Shown piece after piece: positions 43,427-52,253 of a stretch of 64,000 nucleotides of DNA. The notes beneath the pieces were generated by a model. It ran no database searches, was not told the origin of the DNA, and saw only the letters and a program-made list of their open reading frames with translations. Location: assembly GCF_049532965.1 (NCBI RefSeq), contig NZ_CP186694.1, positions 806,001-870,000 on the forward strand, given 5' to 3'. Numbering within the stretch: position 1 is the stretch's first letter; each line of letters starts with the position of its first letter. This DNA comes from Roseateles sp049532965 (GTDB taxonomy: Bacteria > Pseudomonadota > Gammaproteobacteria > Burkholderiales > Burkholderiaceae_C). Position numbers and translations under genes: made by a program.

Positions 43427-43715
43427 CGGGGATCTTGGGGTCGTTGGCGGAGGCCGCGGCCGAAGGCGGCGGGAGATCGTCCGCCGGAGGGAGCGAGCGG
43501 GCGGCGGCGCGCTTGTGGCGCCACCAGGCCGGGACCATCGCCAGCACGCCGAAGGCACAGCCCAGCCCGAAGGTCAGCAGCACCACGATGACCAGCGGCG
43601 ATCGCCACGACTGGCCGAAGAACCAGTGCACGACGACCTCCTGGCTGTTGTTCAGCGCGAAGGCAAAAAGACAGAAAAACAGGAATGCTCGGAAGAGCCA
43701 GACCAGGATTCGCAT
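43416..43715 (-). CDS. lapA: Lipopolysaccharide assembly protein A (DUF1049)
   Basis: This 99-residue inner-membrane protein has two hydrophobic helices (about 3-20 and 40-62) separated by NNSQEVVVHWFFGQSW, the LapA signature region, and a basic then Pro/Ala-rich cytoplasmic tail. It works with LapB. ATG 43715 lies just upstream of the first helix; an in-frame start 21 codons earlier falls near the ihfB terminator and is less likely. Confidence 0.9.
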   Translation of the reverse strand: MRILVWLFRAFLFFCLFAFALNNSQEVVVHWFFGQSWRSPLVIVVLLTFGLGCAFGVLAMVPAWWRHKRAAARSLPPADDLPPPSAAASANDPKIPDGI

Positions 43716-43744
43716 GGGGGGCGATTCTAGGCGCGTGGAATGGG

Positions 43745-43774
43745 CGAAAAAAAGCGCCGCGAATGGCGGCGCTC
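43745..43774 (-). terminator. Rho-independent terminator after ihfB
   Basis: On the minus strand, agcgccgc pairs with gcggcgct (plus-strand 43753-43760 and 43766-43773, loop of 5) and is followed by a run of seven T. It separates ihfB from lapA, so lapAB needs its own promoter or read-through. Confidence 0.88.
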
Positions 43775-43817
43775 TCATGGGGGGACCGCGCTGCGGCGGT
43801 GACGGTGATCCGGGGGA

Positions 43818-44132
43818 TCAGGCGGCTTGCTGGTCGTCCTCGACGACGGGCAGTTGCGCGTCGACGGCCTCGCGCAAGGCCTTGCCCGGCTTGAAGTGCG
43901 GCACCAGCTTCTCGGGAATCAGCACCTGCTCGCCGCTGCGCGGGTTGCGGCCCATGCGCGGCGGGCGTCGGTTGATCGAGAAGCTCCCGAAGCCGCGAAT
44001 CTCGATGCGGTGGCCGCGGGCCAGCGCGTCGGACATCGCGTCCAGGATGGTCTTGACCGCGAACTCGGTGTCTCGCTGCGTGAGCTGGCCGAAGCGCTCG
44101 GACAAGTGGGCCACCAGGTCGGATCGGGTCAT
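43818..44132 (-). CDS. ihfB: Integration host factor subunit beta
   Basis: This 104-residue DNA-bending protein of the HU/IHF family has RIEIRGFGSFSINRRPPRMGRNPRSGE, with the intercalating Pro64, and PHFKPGKALREAV. It partners with IHF alpha, encoded elsewhere. ATG 44132 matches the family N-terminus (MTRSDLV); an ATG four codons earlier is also possible. Neither has a strong ribosome-binding site. It lies directly behind the rpsA terminator, in the conserved rpsA-ihfB order. Confidence 0.95.
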   Translation of the reverse strand: MTRSDLVAHLSERFGQLTQRDTEFAVKTILDAMSDALARGHRIEIRGFGSFSINRRPPRMGRNPRSGEQVLIPEKLVPHFKPGKALREAVDAQLPVVEDDQQAA

Positions 44133-44150
44133 GGTCGTCAGCATCTGAAG

Positions 44151-44180
44151 AAAAACAGGCTCGCTGCGGAGCGAGCCTGT
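44151..44180 (-). terminator. Rho-independent terminator after rpsA
   Basis: An 11-bp perfect stem (acaggctcgct / agcgagcctgt, plus-strand 44155-44165 and 44170-44180) with a 4-nt loop is followed on the minus strand by TTTTTCTT. The ihfB start lies only 19-31 nt further on, so ihfB is reached by read-through or by a promoter inside this short space. A second 8-bp stem without a T-run lies at 44220-44240. Confidence 0.88.
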
Positions 44181-44311
44181 CGAAGCGCTTGTGCGTCGGT
44201 TGCGGCGTTCTGCGGAGCAGGCAGGCTACCTCAGCCTGCCGCCGACCAGAACAAGGGATTCTCTTGAGCCCGGACACCACGCTGCGCGTGGCGCCCAGGA
44301 CCCGCGAGGGA

Positions 44312-46024
44312 TCAGCCGTTGTTCTGGTTGTCCAGCTTGGCGCGCAGCAGGGCGCCCAGGCTGGTCGTGCCGGCGTTCTCGCGCTCGTTCGACTGCGACA
44401 GGCGCTGCATGGCTTCCTGCTGGTCGGCGTTGTCCTTCGCCTTGATCGACAGCTGGATGCTGCGCGACTTGCGATCGACGTTGATGATCACGGCCGTGAT
44501 CTCGTCGCCTTCCTTCAGCACGTTGCGGGCGTCTTCCACGCGGTCGCGGGAGATTTCCGAAGCGCGCAGGTAGCCGGTGACGTCGTCGCCCAGCTCGATC
44601 TCGGCGCCGCGCGGATCCACCGTCTTGACCTTGCCCGACACGGTCATGCCACGGTCATTGACCGACACATAGGTCGAGAACGGGTCGCCGTCCAGCTGCT
44701 TGATGCCCAGCGAGATGCGCTCGCGCTCGACATCCACCGCCAGCACGATGGCTTCGACTTCCTGGCCCTTCTTGTAGTTGCGGACAGCCGTTTCGCCGGG
44801 CTCGTTCCACGACAGGTCGGACAGGTGCACCAGGCCGTCGATGCCTTGCGCCAGGCCCACGAAGACGCCGAAGTCGGTGATCGACTTGATCGGGCCCTTG
44901 ACGCGGTCGCCACGCTTGACGTTCTCGGCGAACTCTTCCCACGGGTTGGCGCGGCACTGCTTCATGCCCAGCGAGATGCGACGCTTGTCTTCGTCGATCT
45001 CCAGGACCATGACTTCCACTTCGTCGCCCAGCGAGACCACCTTGGACGGGGCCACGTTCTTGTTGGTCCAGTCCATTTCGGAGACGTGCACCAGGCCTTC
45101 GATGCCCGGCTCGATCTCGACGAACGCGCCGTAGTCGGCGATGTTCGTGACCTTGCCGAACAGGCGGGTGTTGGCCGGGTAGCGGCGCGACACGCCGAAC
45201 CACGGATCGTCGCCCAGCTGCTTCAGGCCCAGCGAGACGCGGTTCTTCTCGGCGTCGAACTTCAGGACCTTGGCCGTCAGTTCCTGGCCGACCGTCACCA
45301 CTTCGCTCGGGTGACGGACACGGCGCCAGGCCATGTCGGTGATGTGCAGCAGGCCGTCGATGCCGCCCAGGTCCACGAACGCACCGTACTCGGTGATGTT
45401 CTTGACCACGCCGTTGACGATGGCGCCTTCGGTCAGCGTCTCCAGCAGCTTGGCACGCTCTTCACCCATCGAGGCTTCGACCACCGCGCGGCGCGACAGC
45501 ACCACGTTGTTGCGCTTGCGGTCGAGCTTGATGACCTTGAATTCCATGGTCTTGCCCTCGAACGGGCTCATGTCCTTCACGGGGCGGGTGTCCAGCAGCG
45601 AACCGGGCAGGAAGGCGCGGATGCCGTTGACCAGGACGGTCAGGCCGCCCTTGACCTTGCCGGAGACGGTGCCGGTCACGAACTCGCCGGACTCCAGCGC
45701 GTTCTCCAGCGACAGCCAGGAGGCCAGGCGCTTGGCCTTGTCGCGCGACAGGATGGTGTCGCCGTAGCCGTTCTCGATCGCGTCGATCGCCACCGAGATG
45801 AAGTCGCCGACCTGGACTTCGACTTCGCCTTGATCGTTCTTGAACTCTTCGACCGGCACGTAGGCTTCAGACTTCAGGCCGGCATTCACCACCACGAAGT
45901 TGTGCTCGATGCGGACCACCTCGGCGGAGATGACCTCGCCGGTGCGCATGTTGGCGCGCTGCAGCGATTCCTCGAAGAGGGCGGCGAAAGACTCGCCACC
46001 GGCGAACGATTGTTGTTGGGACAT
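44312..46024 (-). CDS. rpsA: 30S ribosomal protein S1
   Basis: This 570-residue mRNA-binding ribosomal protein is built of six S1 repeats. The last four share the pattern G-x-V-x-x-I-x-x-Y/F-G-A/V-F-V (for example VVKNITEYGAFVDLGGIDGL and IKSITDFGVFVGLAQGIDGL) and end in ISLGxKQ. The two N-terminal repeats are divergent and serve ribosome docking. ATG 46024 is preceded by AAGGAA at the right distance. It is followed by a strong terminator and ihfB, and preceded by aroA-cmk. Confidence 0.97.
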   Translation of the reverse strand: MSQQQSFAGGESFAALFEESLQRANMRTGEVISAEVVRIEHNFVVVNAGLKSEAYVPVEEFKNDQGEVEVQVGDFISVAIDAIENGYGDTILSRDKAKRLASWLSLENALESGEFVTGTVSGKVKGGLTVLVNGIRAFLPGSLLDTRPVKDMSPFEGKTMEFKVIKLDRKRNNVVLSRRAVVEASMGEERAKLLETLTEGAIVNGVVKNITEYGAFVDLGGIDGLLHITDMAWRRVRHPSEVVTVGQELTAKVLKFDAEKNRVSLGLKQLGDDPWFGVSRRYPANTRLFGKVTNIADYGAFVEIEPGIEGLVHVSEMDWTNKNVAPSKVVSLGDEVEVMVLEIDEDKRRISLGMKQCRANPWEEFAENVKRGDRVKGPIKSITDFGVFVGLAQGIDGLVHLSDLSWNEPGETAVRNYKKGQEVEAIVLAVDVERERISLGIKQLDGDPFSTYVSVNDRGMTVSGKVKTVDPRGAEIELGDDVTGYLRASEISRDRVEDARNVLKEGDEITAVIINVDRKSRSIQLSIKAKDNADQQEAMQRLSQSNERENAGTTSLGALLRAKLDNQNNG

Positions 46025-46199
46025 GTTGAATTTCCTTGCCAGGCACAGAGCGTCCGGCGGCTTGGGTCTCAAGCAGCCTGATCCGAGAGGTGCGCGGGCG
46101 TGTTGTGCAAGCGGACTTGCGGGTTAGGTTGTCGAACACGTCACCCCCAGTGGACTGGCGTCCGGAGGGAGGGGTGACGCTCCTGTTGCGCTCCGACCG

Positions 46200-48221
46200 T
46201 CAGGCCTGGAACGGACGGCGCTCCTGCCACCACCTCAGCACCAAGTCACGGGATTCCCCGATGGTCTGCTGCGAGTTGTCCAGCTCGATCGCGTCCGCGG
46301 CGGCCTGGAGCGGCGACGCGCTGCGACCCTTGTCGCGAGCGTCCCGCGCTTCAAGATCAGCGCGCAAGCCCTCGATGTTAGCCGGAATGCCCTTGGAAAT
46401 CAATTGCTTGTAGCGACGCTCCGCGCGTGTCGCGGCGCTGGCGGTGAGGAAGACCTTCAGCGGCGCGGCCGGGAAGATCGCCGTTCCCATGTCCCGACCA
46501 TCGGCCACCAGGCCGGGCAGGCGGCGGAAATCGAGTTGTAGCTGATGCAGCGCGCGGCGCACCGCCGGATGCGCGCCGACCTGCGAGGCCATCAGCCCCG
46601 TCGCCTCCTGCCGCAGGTCGGCGGAGACGTCCTCGTCGTCGAGGAGCACGCGCCCCGATTCGAACTTCAGGTCCAGCGTCGGTACCAGCGCGGCCACCGC
46701 GTCGCCATCGGCCAGGTCGAGGCCCCGGCGCGACGCGGCGAGCCCGGTCACCCGGTACAGCGCGCCCGAGTCGAGCACGTGGTAGCCGAGCGCCTGCGCG
46801 ACCTCGTCGGTCAGCGTGCCTTTGCCGGACGCGGTCGGGCCGTCGATGGTGATGACGGGGATGTCCTCGGTCTTCGCCTGCACGACGCCGAACAGCGTCT
46901 CGAAATAGTCCGGGAAGGTCTTCGCGACGCATTGCGGATCGAGGATGCGCACCGGCACCGCGTCGCCCTGGCGGTCGTCCTGCAAGCCGTTGAACGCGGC
47001 CAGCGAGAAGCACATCGCGACGCGGTGATCGTCGTAGGTGTGGATGGCGGCGGCCTTCCAGGCCTTCAGCGGGTGCACGCGCAGCCAGTCGGGCCCTTCC
47101 TCGACCCGCGCGCCGAGCTTGCGCAGTTCGGCTGCCATCGCGGCGATGCGATCGGTTTCCTTCACGCGCCATGAGGCGATGTTGCGCAGCGTCGTCGCGC
47201 CGTCGCCGTACAGCGCCATCACGGCCAGCGTCATGGCGGCGTCGGGGATGTGGTTGCAGTCCAGGTCGAGGGCCTTCAGCGGCCAGGCGCCGCGGCGCAC
47301 CTCGAGCCAGTTGGGCCCGATCGCGACCTGTGCGCCCATCGCCTCCGCTGCCTCGACGAAGCGCACGTCGCCCTGGACCGACGACGCGCCGACGCCCTCG
47401 ATGCGCACCGGCGCATCGGTCGCGGCGATCGCGCCGAGCGCCACGAAGTAGGAGGCGGACGACGCATCGCCCTCGACATGGACTTCGCCCGGCGAGCGAT
47501 AGCGGCTGCCGGCCGGGATCACGAAGCGTTGCCAGTCCTCATCGCGATGGACCTGCACGCCGAAGCGCGCCAGCAGTTCCAGCGTGATGTGGACGTAGGG
47601 CTTGGAGATCAGTTCACCGGTGACCTCGATGACGACGTCCCGCGCCGCCACCAGCGGCAGGGCGAGCAGCAGGGCGGTCAGGAACTGGCTCGACACGTCG
47701 CCGCGCACCCGCACCGGTGCGTCGAGCGTCAGCGCGGCAGGGCCGCTGAGCCGCAGCGGCGGGTAGCCCTCCTGGCCGAGGCAGTCGACCGGGCAGCCGA
47801 GGCCACGCAGCGCGTCGACCAGGTCGCCGATGGGGCGCTCATGCATGCGCGGCACACCGGACAACTCGAAGCTGCCGCCCTGCGTGGCGGCCAGCAGTGC
47901 CAGCGCCGCGGTCAGCGGACGCATCGCCGTGCCGGCGTTGCCGAGGAAAAGCTTGGCCGTGCGGGCGCGGAGCTGGCCGCCGATGCCCGTCACCGACAGC
48001 ACGCCATCGGCGTCGGTCTCGAGCCCGCATCCCAGTTCGCGCAGCGCCGCCAGCATGACCTTGGTGTCGTCGGAGGTCAGCAGGTCGTGGACGCGCGTCA
48101 CGCCGTCGGACAGCCCGGCCAGCAGCAGCACCCGGTTCGAGATGCTCTTGGAGCCGGGCAGGGACACGGTGCCCGCGGCGCCGCGCAGCGGGGGCAGGTC
48201 CAGGAAGGGGATCTTGTACAT
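46200..48221 (-). CDS. aroA: Fused 5-enolpyruvylshikimate-3-phosphate synthase / cytidylate kinase
   Basis: This 673-residue bifunctional protein has two parts. Residues 1 to about 440 are EPSP synthase of the shikimate pathway (LPGSKSISNRVLLLAGL, LFLGNAGTAMRPL, VKETDRIAAMAAELRKLGA). From about 453 a cytidylate kinase begins (IDGPTASGKGTLTDEVA, LDSGALYRV, VADGRDMGTAIFP), which phosphorylates CMP/dCMP. aroA and cmk are neighbours in many proteobacteria; here they form one frame without a stop. ATG 48221 starts the usual AroA N-terminus. It lies 38 nt from the tyrA stop, upstream of rpsA. Confidence 0.95.
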   Translation of the reverse strand: MYKIPFLDLPPLRGAAGTVSLPGSKSISNRVLLLAGLSDGVTRVHDLLTSDDTKVMLAALRELGCGLETDADGVLSVTGIGGQLRARTAKLFLGNAGTAMRPLTAALALLAATQGGSFELSGVPRMHERPIGDLVDALRGLGCPVDCLGQEGYPPLRLSGPAALTLDAPVRVRGDVSSQFLTALLLALPLVAARDVVIEVTGELISKPYVHITLELLARFGVQVHRDEDWQRFVIPAGSRYRSPGEVHVEGDASSASYFVALGAIAATDAPVRIEGVGASSVQGDVRFVEAAEAMGAQVAIGPNWLEVRRGAWPLKALDLDCNHIPDAAMTLAVMALYGDGATTLRNIASWRVKETDRIAAMAAELRKLGARVEEGPDWLRVHPLKAWKAAAIHTYDDHRVAMCFSLAAFNGLQDDRQGDAVPVRILDPQCVAKTFPDYFETLFGVVQAKTEDIPVITIDGPTASGKGTLTDEVAQALGYHVLDSGALYRVTGLAASRRGLDLADGDAVAALVPTLDLKFESGRVLLDDEDVSADLRQEATGLMASQVGAHPAVRRALHQLQLDFRRLPGLVADGRDMGTAIFPAAPLKVFLTASAATRAERRYKQLISKGIPANIEGLRADLEARDARDKGRSASPLQAAADAIELDNSQQTIGESRDLVLRWWQERRPFQA

Positions 48222-48259
48222 GACGCGGTCCGGCGCGCGCGGCGCGCCACGAAGAGGGG

Positions 48260-49144
48260 TTACTTGGACTTTGGCGCCGCCGGGGCACCGAGCTGCCATT
48301 GCGCGCGGCCCTCGGAGGCCTGCCGGATCATCGCCTCCAGCGCGGACGCGTCGGCGTTGCGGATCGCCTGCTCCATCTGGTCGAGCACCTCGCGGAAGCG
48401 CTGCGACTGCGCGAGCAGGTCCTGTCTGTTGGCGATCAGCACATCGCGCCAGACGGCCGGGTCGCTGGCCGCGATGCGGGTGAAGTCGCGGAAGCCCGGG
48501 CCGGCCAGGCTCAGGAAGTCGCGGCCCGACGGCTGCTTCGCCACCGCGCTGAAGTAGGCGTAGGCCAGCAGGTGCGGCAGGTGGCTGACGGCGGCAAAGG
48601 CCTCGTCATGGTGATGCGGCGCCATCTTGAGCACCTGGCAGCCGAGCGCCGACCAGACGTCGGTGGCCTTCTGCACCATTTCCGGCTTGGTCTGCTCCAG
48701 CGGCGTGAGGATCACCTGGCGGCCCTGGTAGAGCGCGGCGTCGGCGTGCAGCACGCCCGCGCTCTCCTTGCCCGCGATCGGGTGCGCCGGCACGAAGCTG
48801 GGCAGTTGCTTGCCCAGCGCGCGTCGCGCGGCGTCGACGACGTCGCTCTTGGTCGACCCCACGTCCATCAGCAGCACGTCGCTGCGCACCAGGTGGCGGA
48901 TGGCCTTGAGCGTCGATTCGGTCGCGGCGACCGGCACCGCCACCAGCACGATGTCGGAGCCGGACACGGCCAGCAGTGCCGATTCGGCGGCGATGTCGAT
49001 CACGCCCATGCGGCGGGCGGTGTCGGTCGTGGACGGGCTCTTGCTGTAGCCGACCACCCGGCGCACCAGGCCGGCTTTCTTCATGGCCAGCGCGAACGAG
49101 CCGCCCATCAGGCCGCAACCGATCACGCCGAGTTGGTTGTACAT
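48260..49144 (-). CDS. tyrA: Prephenate/arogenate dehydrogenase
   Basis: This 294-residue NAD(P)-dependent dehydrogenase of tyrosine synthesis has the Rossmann motif GVIGCGLMGGS (7-17), VLLMDVGSTKSDVVDAA, PAHPIAGKESAGV (substrate-binding His) and the helical C-terminal dimer domain with SHLPHLLAYAYF. No chorismate mutase domain is attached; that activity is on pheA. It lies between pheA and aroA-cmk on the same strand. Confidence 0.94.
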   Translation of the reverse strand: MYNQLGVIGCGLMGGSFALAMKKAGLVRRVVGYSKSPSTTDTARRMGVIDIAAESALLAVSGSDIVLVAVPVAATESTLKAIRHLVRSDVLLMDVGSTKSDVVDAARRALGKQLPSFVPAHPIAGKESAGVLHADAALYQGRQVILTPLEQTKPEMVQKATDVWSALGCQVLKMAPHHHDEAFAAVSHLPHLLAYAYFSAVAKQPSGRDFLSLAGPGFRDFTRIAASDPAVWRDVLIANRQDLLAQSQRFREVLDQMEQAIRNADASALEAMIRQASEGRAQWQLGAPAAPKSK

Positions 49145-49205
49145 CGCAAGAAACCTCTTTCGCTCTGGACGCCGGCGTCGGGACGACGGCGTCAGGACTT
49201 CAACG

Positions 49206-50345
49206 TCAGGACTTCAACGGATAGGCCCCGATGACCTTGTAGAACGCGCACAGTTCCCGTAGCTCCGACAGCGCCGCCGCGACGTGCGGCTGCGACGGAT
49301 GGCCATCCAGGTCGATGTAGAAGTAGTACTCCCACTGACCGGTGCGGGCCGGGCGCGATTCCAGGCGGGTCATCGACACGCCATGCTTCTTCAACGGGAC
49401 CAGCAGATCATGCATCGCGCCCGGGCGGTTCGCGACGGAAACGATCAGGCTGGTGCAGTCCCGCCCCGTGGCCGGGGGGGTGGCCATGGTCTGCGGCAGG
49501 CAGATCACGGCGAAACGGGTGCGGTTGTAGGCCTCGTCCTGCACCGCATGCGCGGTGATGTGCAGGCCGAACAGCGTCGCAGCGCGCTCGCTGGCGATGG
49601 CGGCGTAGGCCGGGTTCTGCGCCGCCAGCCGTGCCCCTTCCGCGTTGCTGGAGACCGCGCGGCGCTCGGCGTTCGGCAGGTGCTTGGACAGCCAGTTCTG
49701 GCACTGCGCCAGCGCCTGCGGGTGAGCCAGCACCGCCTCGACGCCTTCCAGCGAGTTCTCCTTGCGCAGCAGGTTGTGCCGGATCAGCAGGCTGACCTCG
49801 CCGACCACATGCGTGGGCGTGTGCAGGAACAGGTCGAGCGAGCGCGTGACCACGCCCTCGGTCATGTTCTCGACGCCGACCACCCCGTACTGCGCGCTGC
49901 CCGAGGCGGTCGCATGGAAGACCTCGTCGAAGCTGTTGCAGTAGATCAGGTCGGCCGCGCCGCCGAAATATTCGATCGCCGCCTGCTCGCAGAAGGTGCC
50001 GAACGGCCCCAGCACGGCGACGCGTTGCGGTGATTCCAGTGCGAGGCAGGCGGACATGATCTCGCGCCAGATCGCGGCGACGTGCTCGCCCTTGAGCGGG
50101 CCCTGGTTGGCCGCCTTGATCTTGGCGATGACCTGCGCGACGCGGTCGGGGCGGAAGAAGGGCGTGCCGTCGCGGCGCTTGATCTCGCCGACCTGCTCGG
50201 CGACGTGGGCGCGCTGGTTCAGCAGCGTCAGCAGCTGCGCGTCGAGCGCATCGATCTGGCCGCGCAGCGCGAGCAGTTCCGGATCGGCCACTGGCGCCGG
50301 CGGCATCGCGGCGCCCGGGGGCAGGGAGTTCGGCGTGTCAGCCAT
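49206..50345 (-). CDS. pheA: Chorismate mutase / prephenate dehydratase (P-protein)
   Basis: This 379-residue bifunctional enzyme of phenylalanine synthesis has an AroQ chorismate mutase domain at about 20-105 (LRGQIDALDAQLLTLLNQRA). The prephenate dehydratase domain follows from about 108, with VAVLGPFGTFCEQAA and the catalytic NRTRFAVI. A C-terminal ACT domain (about 290-375; LVPLKKHGVSMTRLESRPAR) carries the phenylalanine feedback site. Its start overlaps serC by 8 nt. Confidence 0.96.
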   Translation of the reverse strand: MADTPNSLPPGAAMPPAPVADPELLALRGQIDALDAQLLTLLNQRAHVAEQVGEIKRRDGTPFFRPDRVAQVIAKIKAANQGPLKGEHVAAIWREIMSACLALESPQRVAVLGPFGTFCEQAAIEYFGGAADLIYCNSFDEVFHATASGSAQYGVVGVENMTEGVVTRSLDLFLHTPTHVVGEVSLLIRHNLLRKENSLEGVEAVLAHPQALAQCQNWLSKHLPNAERRAVSSNAEGARLAAQNPAYAAIASERAATLFGLHITAHAVQDEAYNRTRFAVICLPQTMATPPATGRDCTSLIVSVANRPGAMHDLLVPLKKHGVSMTRLESRPARTGQWEYYFYIDLDGHPSQPHVAAALSELRELCAFYKVIGAYPLKS

Positions 50346-51465
50346 GTCGGGTCTCGAAGTCTTTCAGGTAGCTCACCAGGGCTTGAACGCCCTCCAGCGG
50401 CATCGCGTTGTAGATCGATGCCCGCATGCCGCCCACCGACTTGTGGCCTTTGAGTTGCAGCAGCCCCCGGTCCCTGGCGCCGGCCAGGAAGGCGTCGTTG
50501 AGACGCTCGTCGCGGAGGAAGAACGGGACGTTCATCCGCGAGCGGCAGTGCGCCGCCACGCGGTTCTCGTAAAAGGAAGAGCCGTCCAGCGCCGCGTACA
50601 GCAGCGCCGCCTTGTCGATGTTGCGCTGCTCGATCGCCGCCAGGCCCGTCTTGCCGCCATAGGCGAAGCGCTTGAGCCACTGGAAGACCAGGCCCGCGAC
50701 GTAGATGCCGAACGTGGGCGGCGTGTTGTACATCGACTGCGCTTCGGCCACGGTCTTGTAGTCGAACGCGGAAGGACAGATCGGGAGCGCGTGGCCCAGC
50801 AGGTCCTCGCGGACGATCACCAGCGTCAGGCCCGCCGGGCCGATGTTCTTCTGTGCGCCGGCGAAGGCCAGGCCGACCCGGGACCAGTCGACCGGACGCG
50901 ACGCGACGTGCGACGAAAAGTCGATCACCAGCGGCGCATCGCAGCCGAGCGCCTTCAGGTCCGGCAGCGCCTGGAACTCGATGCCGTCAATGGTCTCGTT
51001 GGTGCAGACGTGCACGTAGGACGCACCCGGGCGCAGTTGCCAGGACGCGGGATCGGGAATGTCGAGGTAGCGGCCGCCGGCCTGCGGCGCGGCGGAACTG
51101 TCGGCGGCGATGCGCACGTCGGCATACCGGCGCGCCTCGCCGGCGCTCTTCTTCGACCATGCGCCGGTGACGACCACGTCCACCGCGCCGCCGCGCGACA
51201 GGTTCAGCGGCACGATCGCGTTCTCGCCCAGTCCGCCACCCTGCATGAACAGGATGCGGAATTGCGCCGGTACCTGCAGCAGTTCGCGCAGGTCGGCTTC
51301 AGCCGCTTCGTAGATCGAGATGAACTCGCGGCCGCGATGGCTCATCTCCATCACGCTCATGCCGGAGCCGTGCCAGTCCAGCATCTCCTCGGCCACCTGG
51401 CTCAGGACCTCAGGGGGGAGGGCGGCGGGACCGGCGGAGAAGTTGAAGGGGCGGACGACTTGCAT
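50338..51465 (-). CDS. serC: Phosphoserine aminotransferase
   Basis: This 375-residue PLP enzyme makes 3-phosphoserine (serine pathway) and also acts in pyridoxal-phosphate synthesis. It has NFSAGPAALPPEVLSQ at the N-terminus, GGLGENAIVPLNL, and the PLP lysine in FAGAQKNIGPAGL (near 204). It overlaps pheA by 8 nt in the conserved gyrA-serC-pheA order. Confidence 0.96.
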   Translation of the reverse strand: MQVVRPFNFSAGPAALPPEVLSQVAEEMLDWHGSGMSVMEMSHRGREFISIYEAAEADLRELLQVPAQFRILFMQGGGLGENAIVPLNLSRGGAVDVVVTGAWSKKSAGEARRYADVRIAADSSAAPQAGGRYLDIPDPASWQLRPGASYVHVCTNETIDGIEFQALPDLKALGCDAPLVIDFSSHVASRPVDWSRVGLAFAGAQKNIGPAGLTLVIVREDLLGHALPICPSAFDYKTVAEAQSMYNTPPTFGIYVAGLVFQWLKRFAYGGKTGLAAIEQRNIDKAALLYAALDGSSFYENRVAAHCRSRMNVPFFLRDERLNDAFLAGARDRGLLQLKGHKSVGGMRASIYNAMPLEGVQALVSYLKDFETRHG

Positions 51466-51629
51466 GGGCGGCGCGGGGGGCGACAGGTCAACGGATCCGG
51501 GATCAGTGGCGCGTCGGGGTCAAAGGAAGCTCAGCGGCTCGGAACGCCGCGGCGGCCTGGACGACCGCCGCGGCAGCAGGCCTCGGGGCGGCGCGGCGAC
51601 GCAAGACCGTCGCCGGGCCGCCGCGGGGC

Positions 51630-52253
51630 TTACTTCTTCGGCGCGGGCGCCGGGGCCGGCTTCGCGGAGGATTTCGGCGCGGACGCCGACGGCGCCGGGC
51701 TCGTTTCGATGCCCAGCTGCTTCGCGACGTTCTGCTGCAGCGCGGTGAATTTCTCGTCGAGCTGCTTGCTGTTGTCGTCGATCAGCTTCTTCGTGTACAG
51801 CGTCTGCAATTCCTGCGAGGACTCAGCGAACTTCTTGCTCACCGGCGACTCGAGCCAGGCCAGCAGTTGCTTGAGCTCGTCCTCGGTGAACTTCTCGTCC
51901 AGCGCCACGCCCATCGTCGACGGCGCCAGCTTCACGCCCTTCTCGACCAGCGGCTTGGCATTGTCGTCGAGGAACTTGCGCAGGTCGGCGTCGATCTGCT
52001 TGGCGACCGCTTCGCGCTTGGCCTCGGGGACGTTGCGCAGCTGCGGCGCGGCCTTGGCGGCCAGTTCGTTGACGGGGCGGCTCAGCACGCCTATGGTGAG
52101 GGCCTCGATCGCGGGCTGCTGGATCTTCAGGATCTTCGCGATGATGTCCTTCTTGGACTGCGCGCTGTCAACCTTCTGCGCGAAGACGACGGGGCTCGCC
52201 AGCAGCGAGGCGGCGATGGCGCCGGCTTGGATGGACTTCAGCAACAAGGTCAT
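51630..52253 (-). CDS. DUF2059 family exported protein
   Basis: This 207-residue protein has a signal peptide (about 1-25, cut after VVFA) and a helical DUF2059 core with TEDELKQLLAWLESPVSKKFAE. The C-terminus is Pro/Ala/Lys-rich (about 185-207) and probably unstructured. Periplasmic location is inferred; the function of the family is unknown. It follows gyrA with a 4-nt overlap and is a common neighbour of gyrA-serC in related genomes, as far as I recall. Confidence 0.87.
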   Translation of the reverse strand: MTLLLKSIQAGAIAASLLASPVVFAQKVDSAQSKKDIIAKILKIQQPAIEALTIGVLSRPVNELAAKAAPQLRNVPEAKREAVAKQIDADLRKFLDDNAKPLVEKGVKLAPSTMGVALDEKFTEDELKQLLAWLESPVSKKFAESSQELQTLYTKKLIDDNSKQLDEKFTALQQNVAKQLGIETSPAPSASAPKSSAKPAPAPAPKK

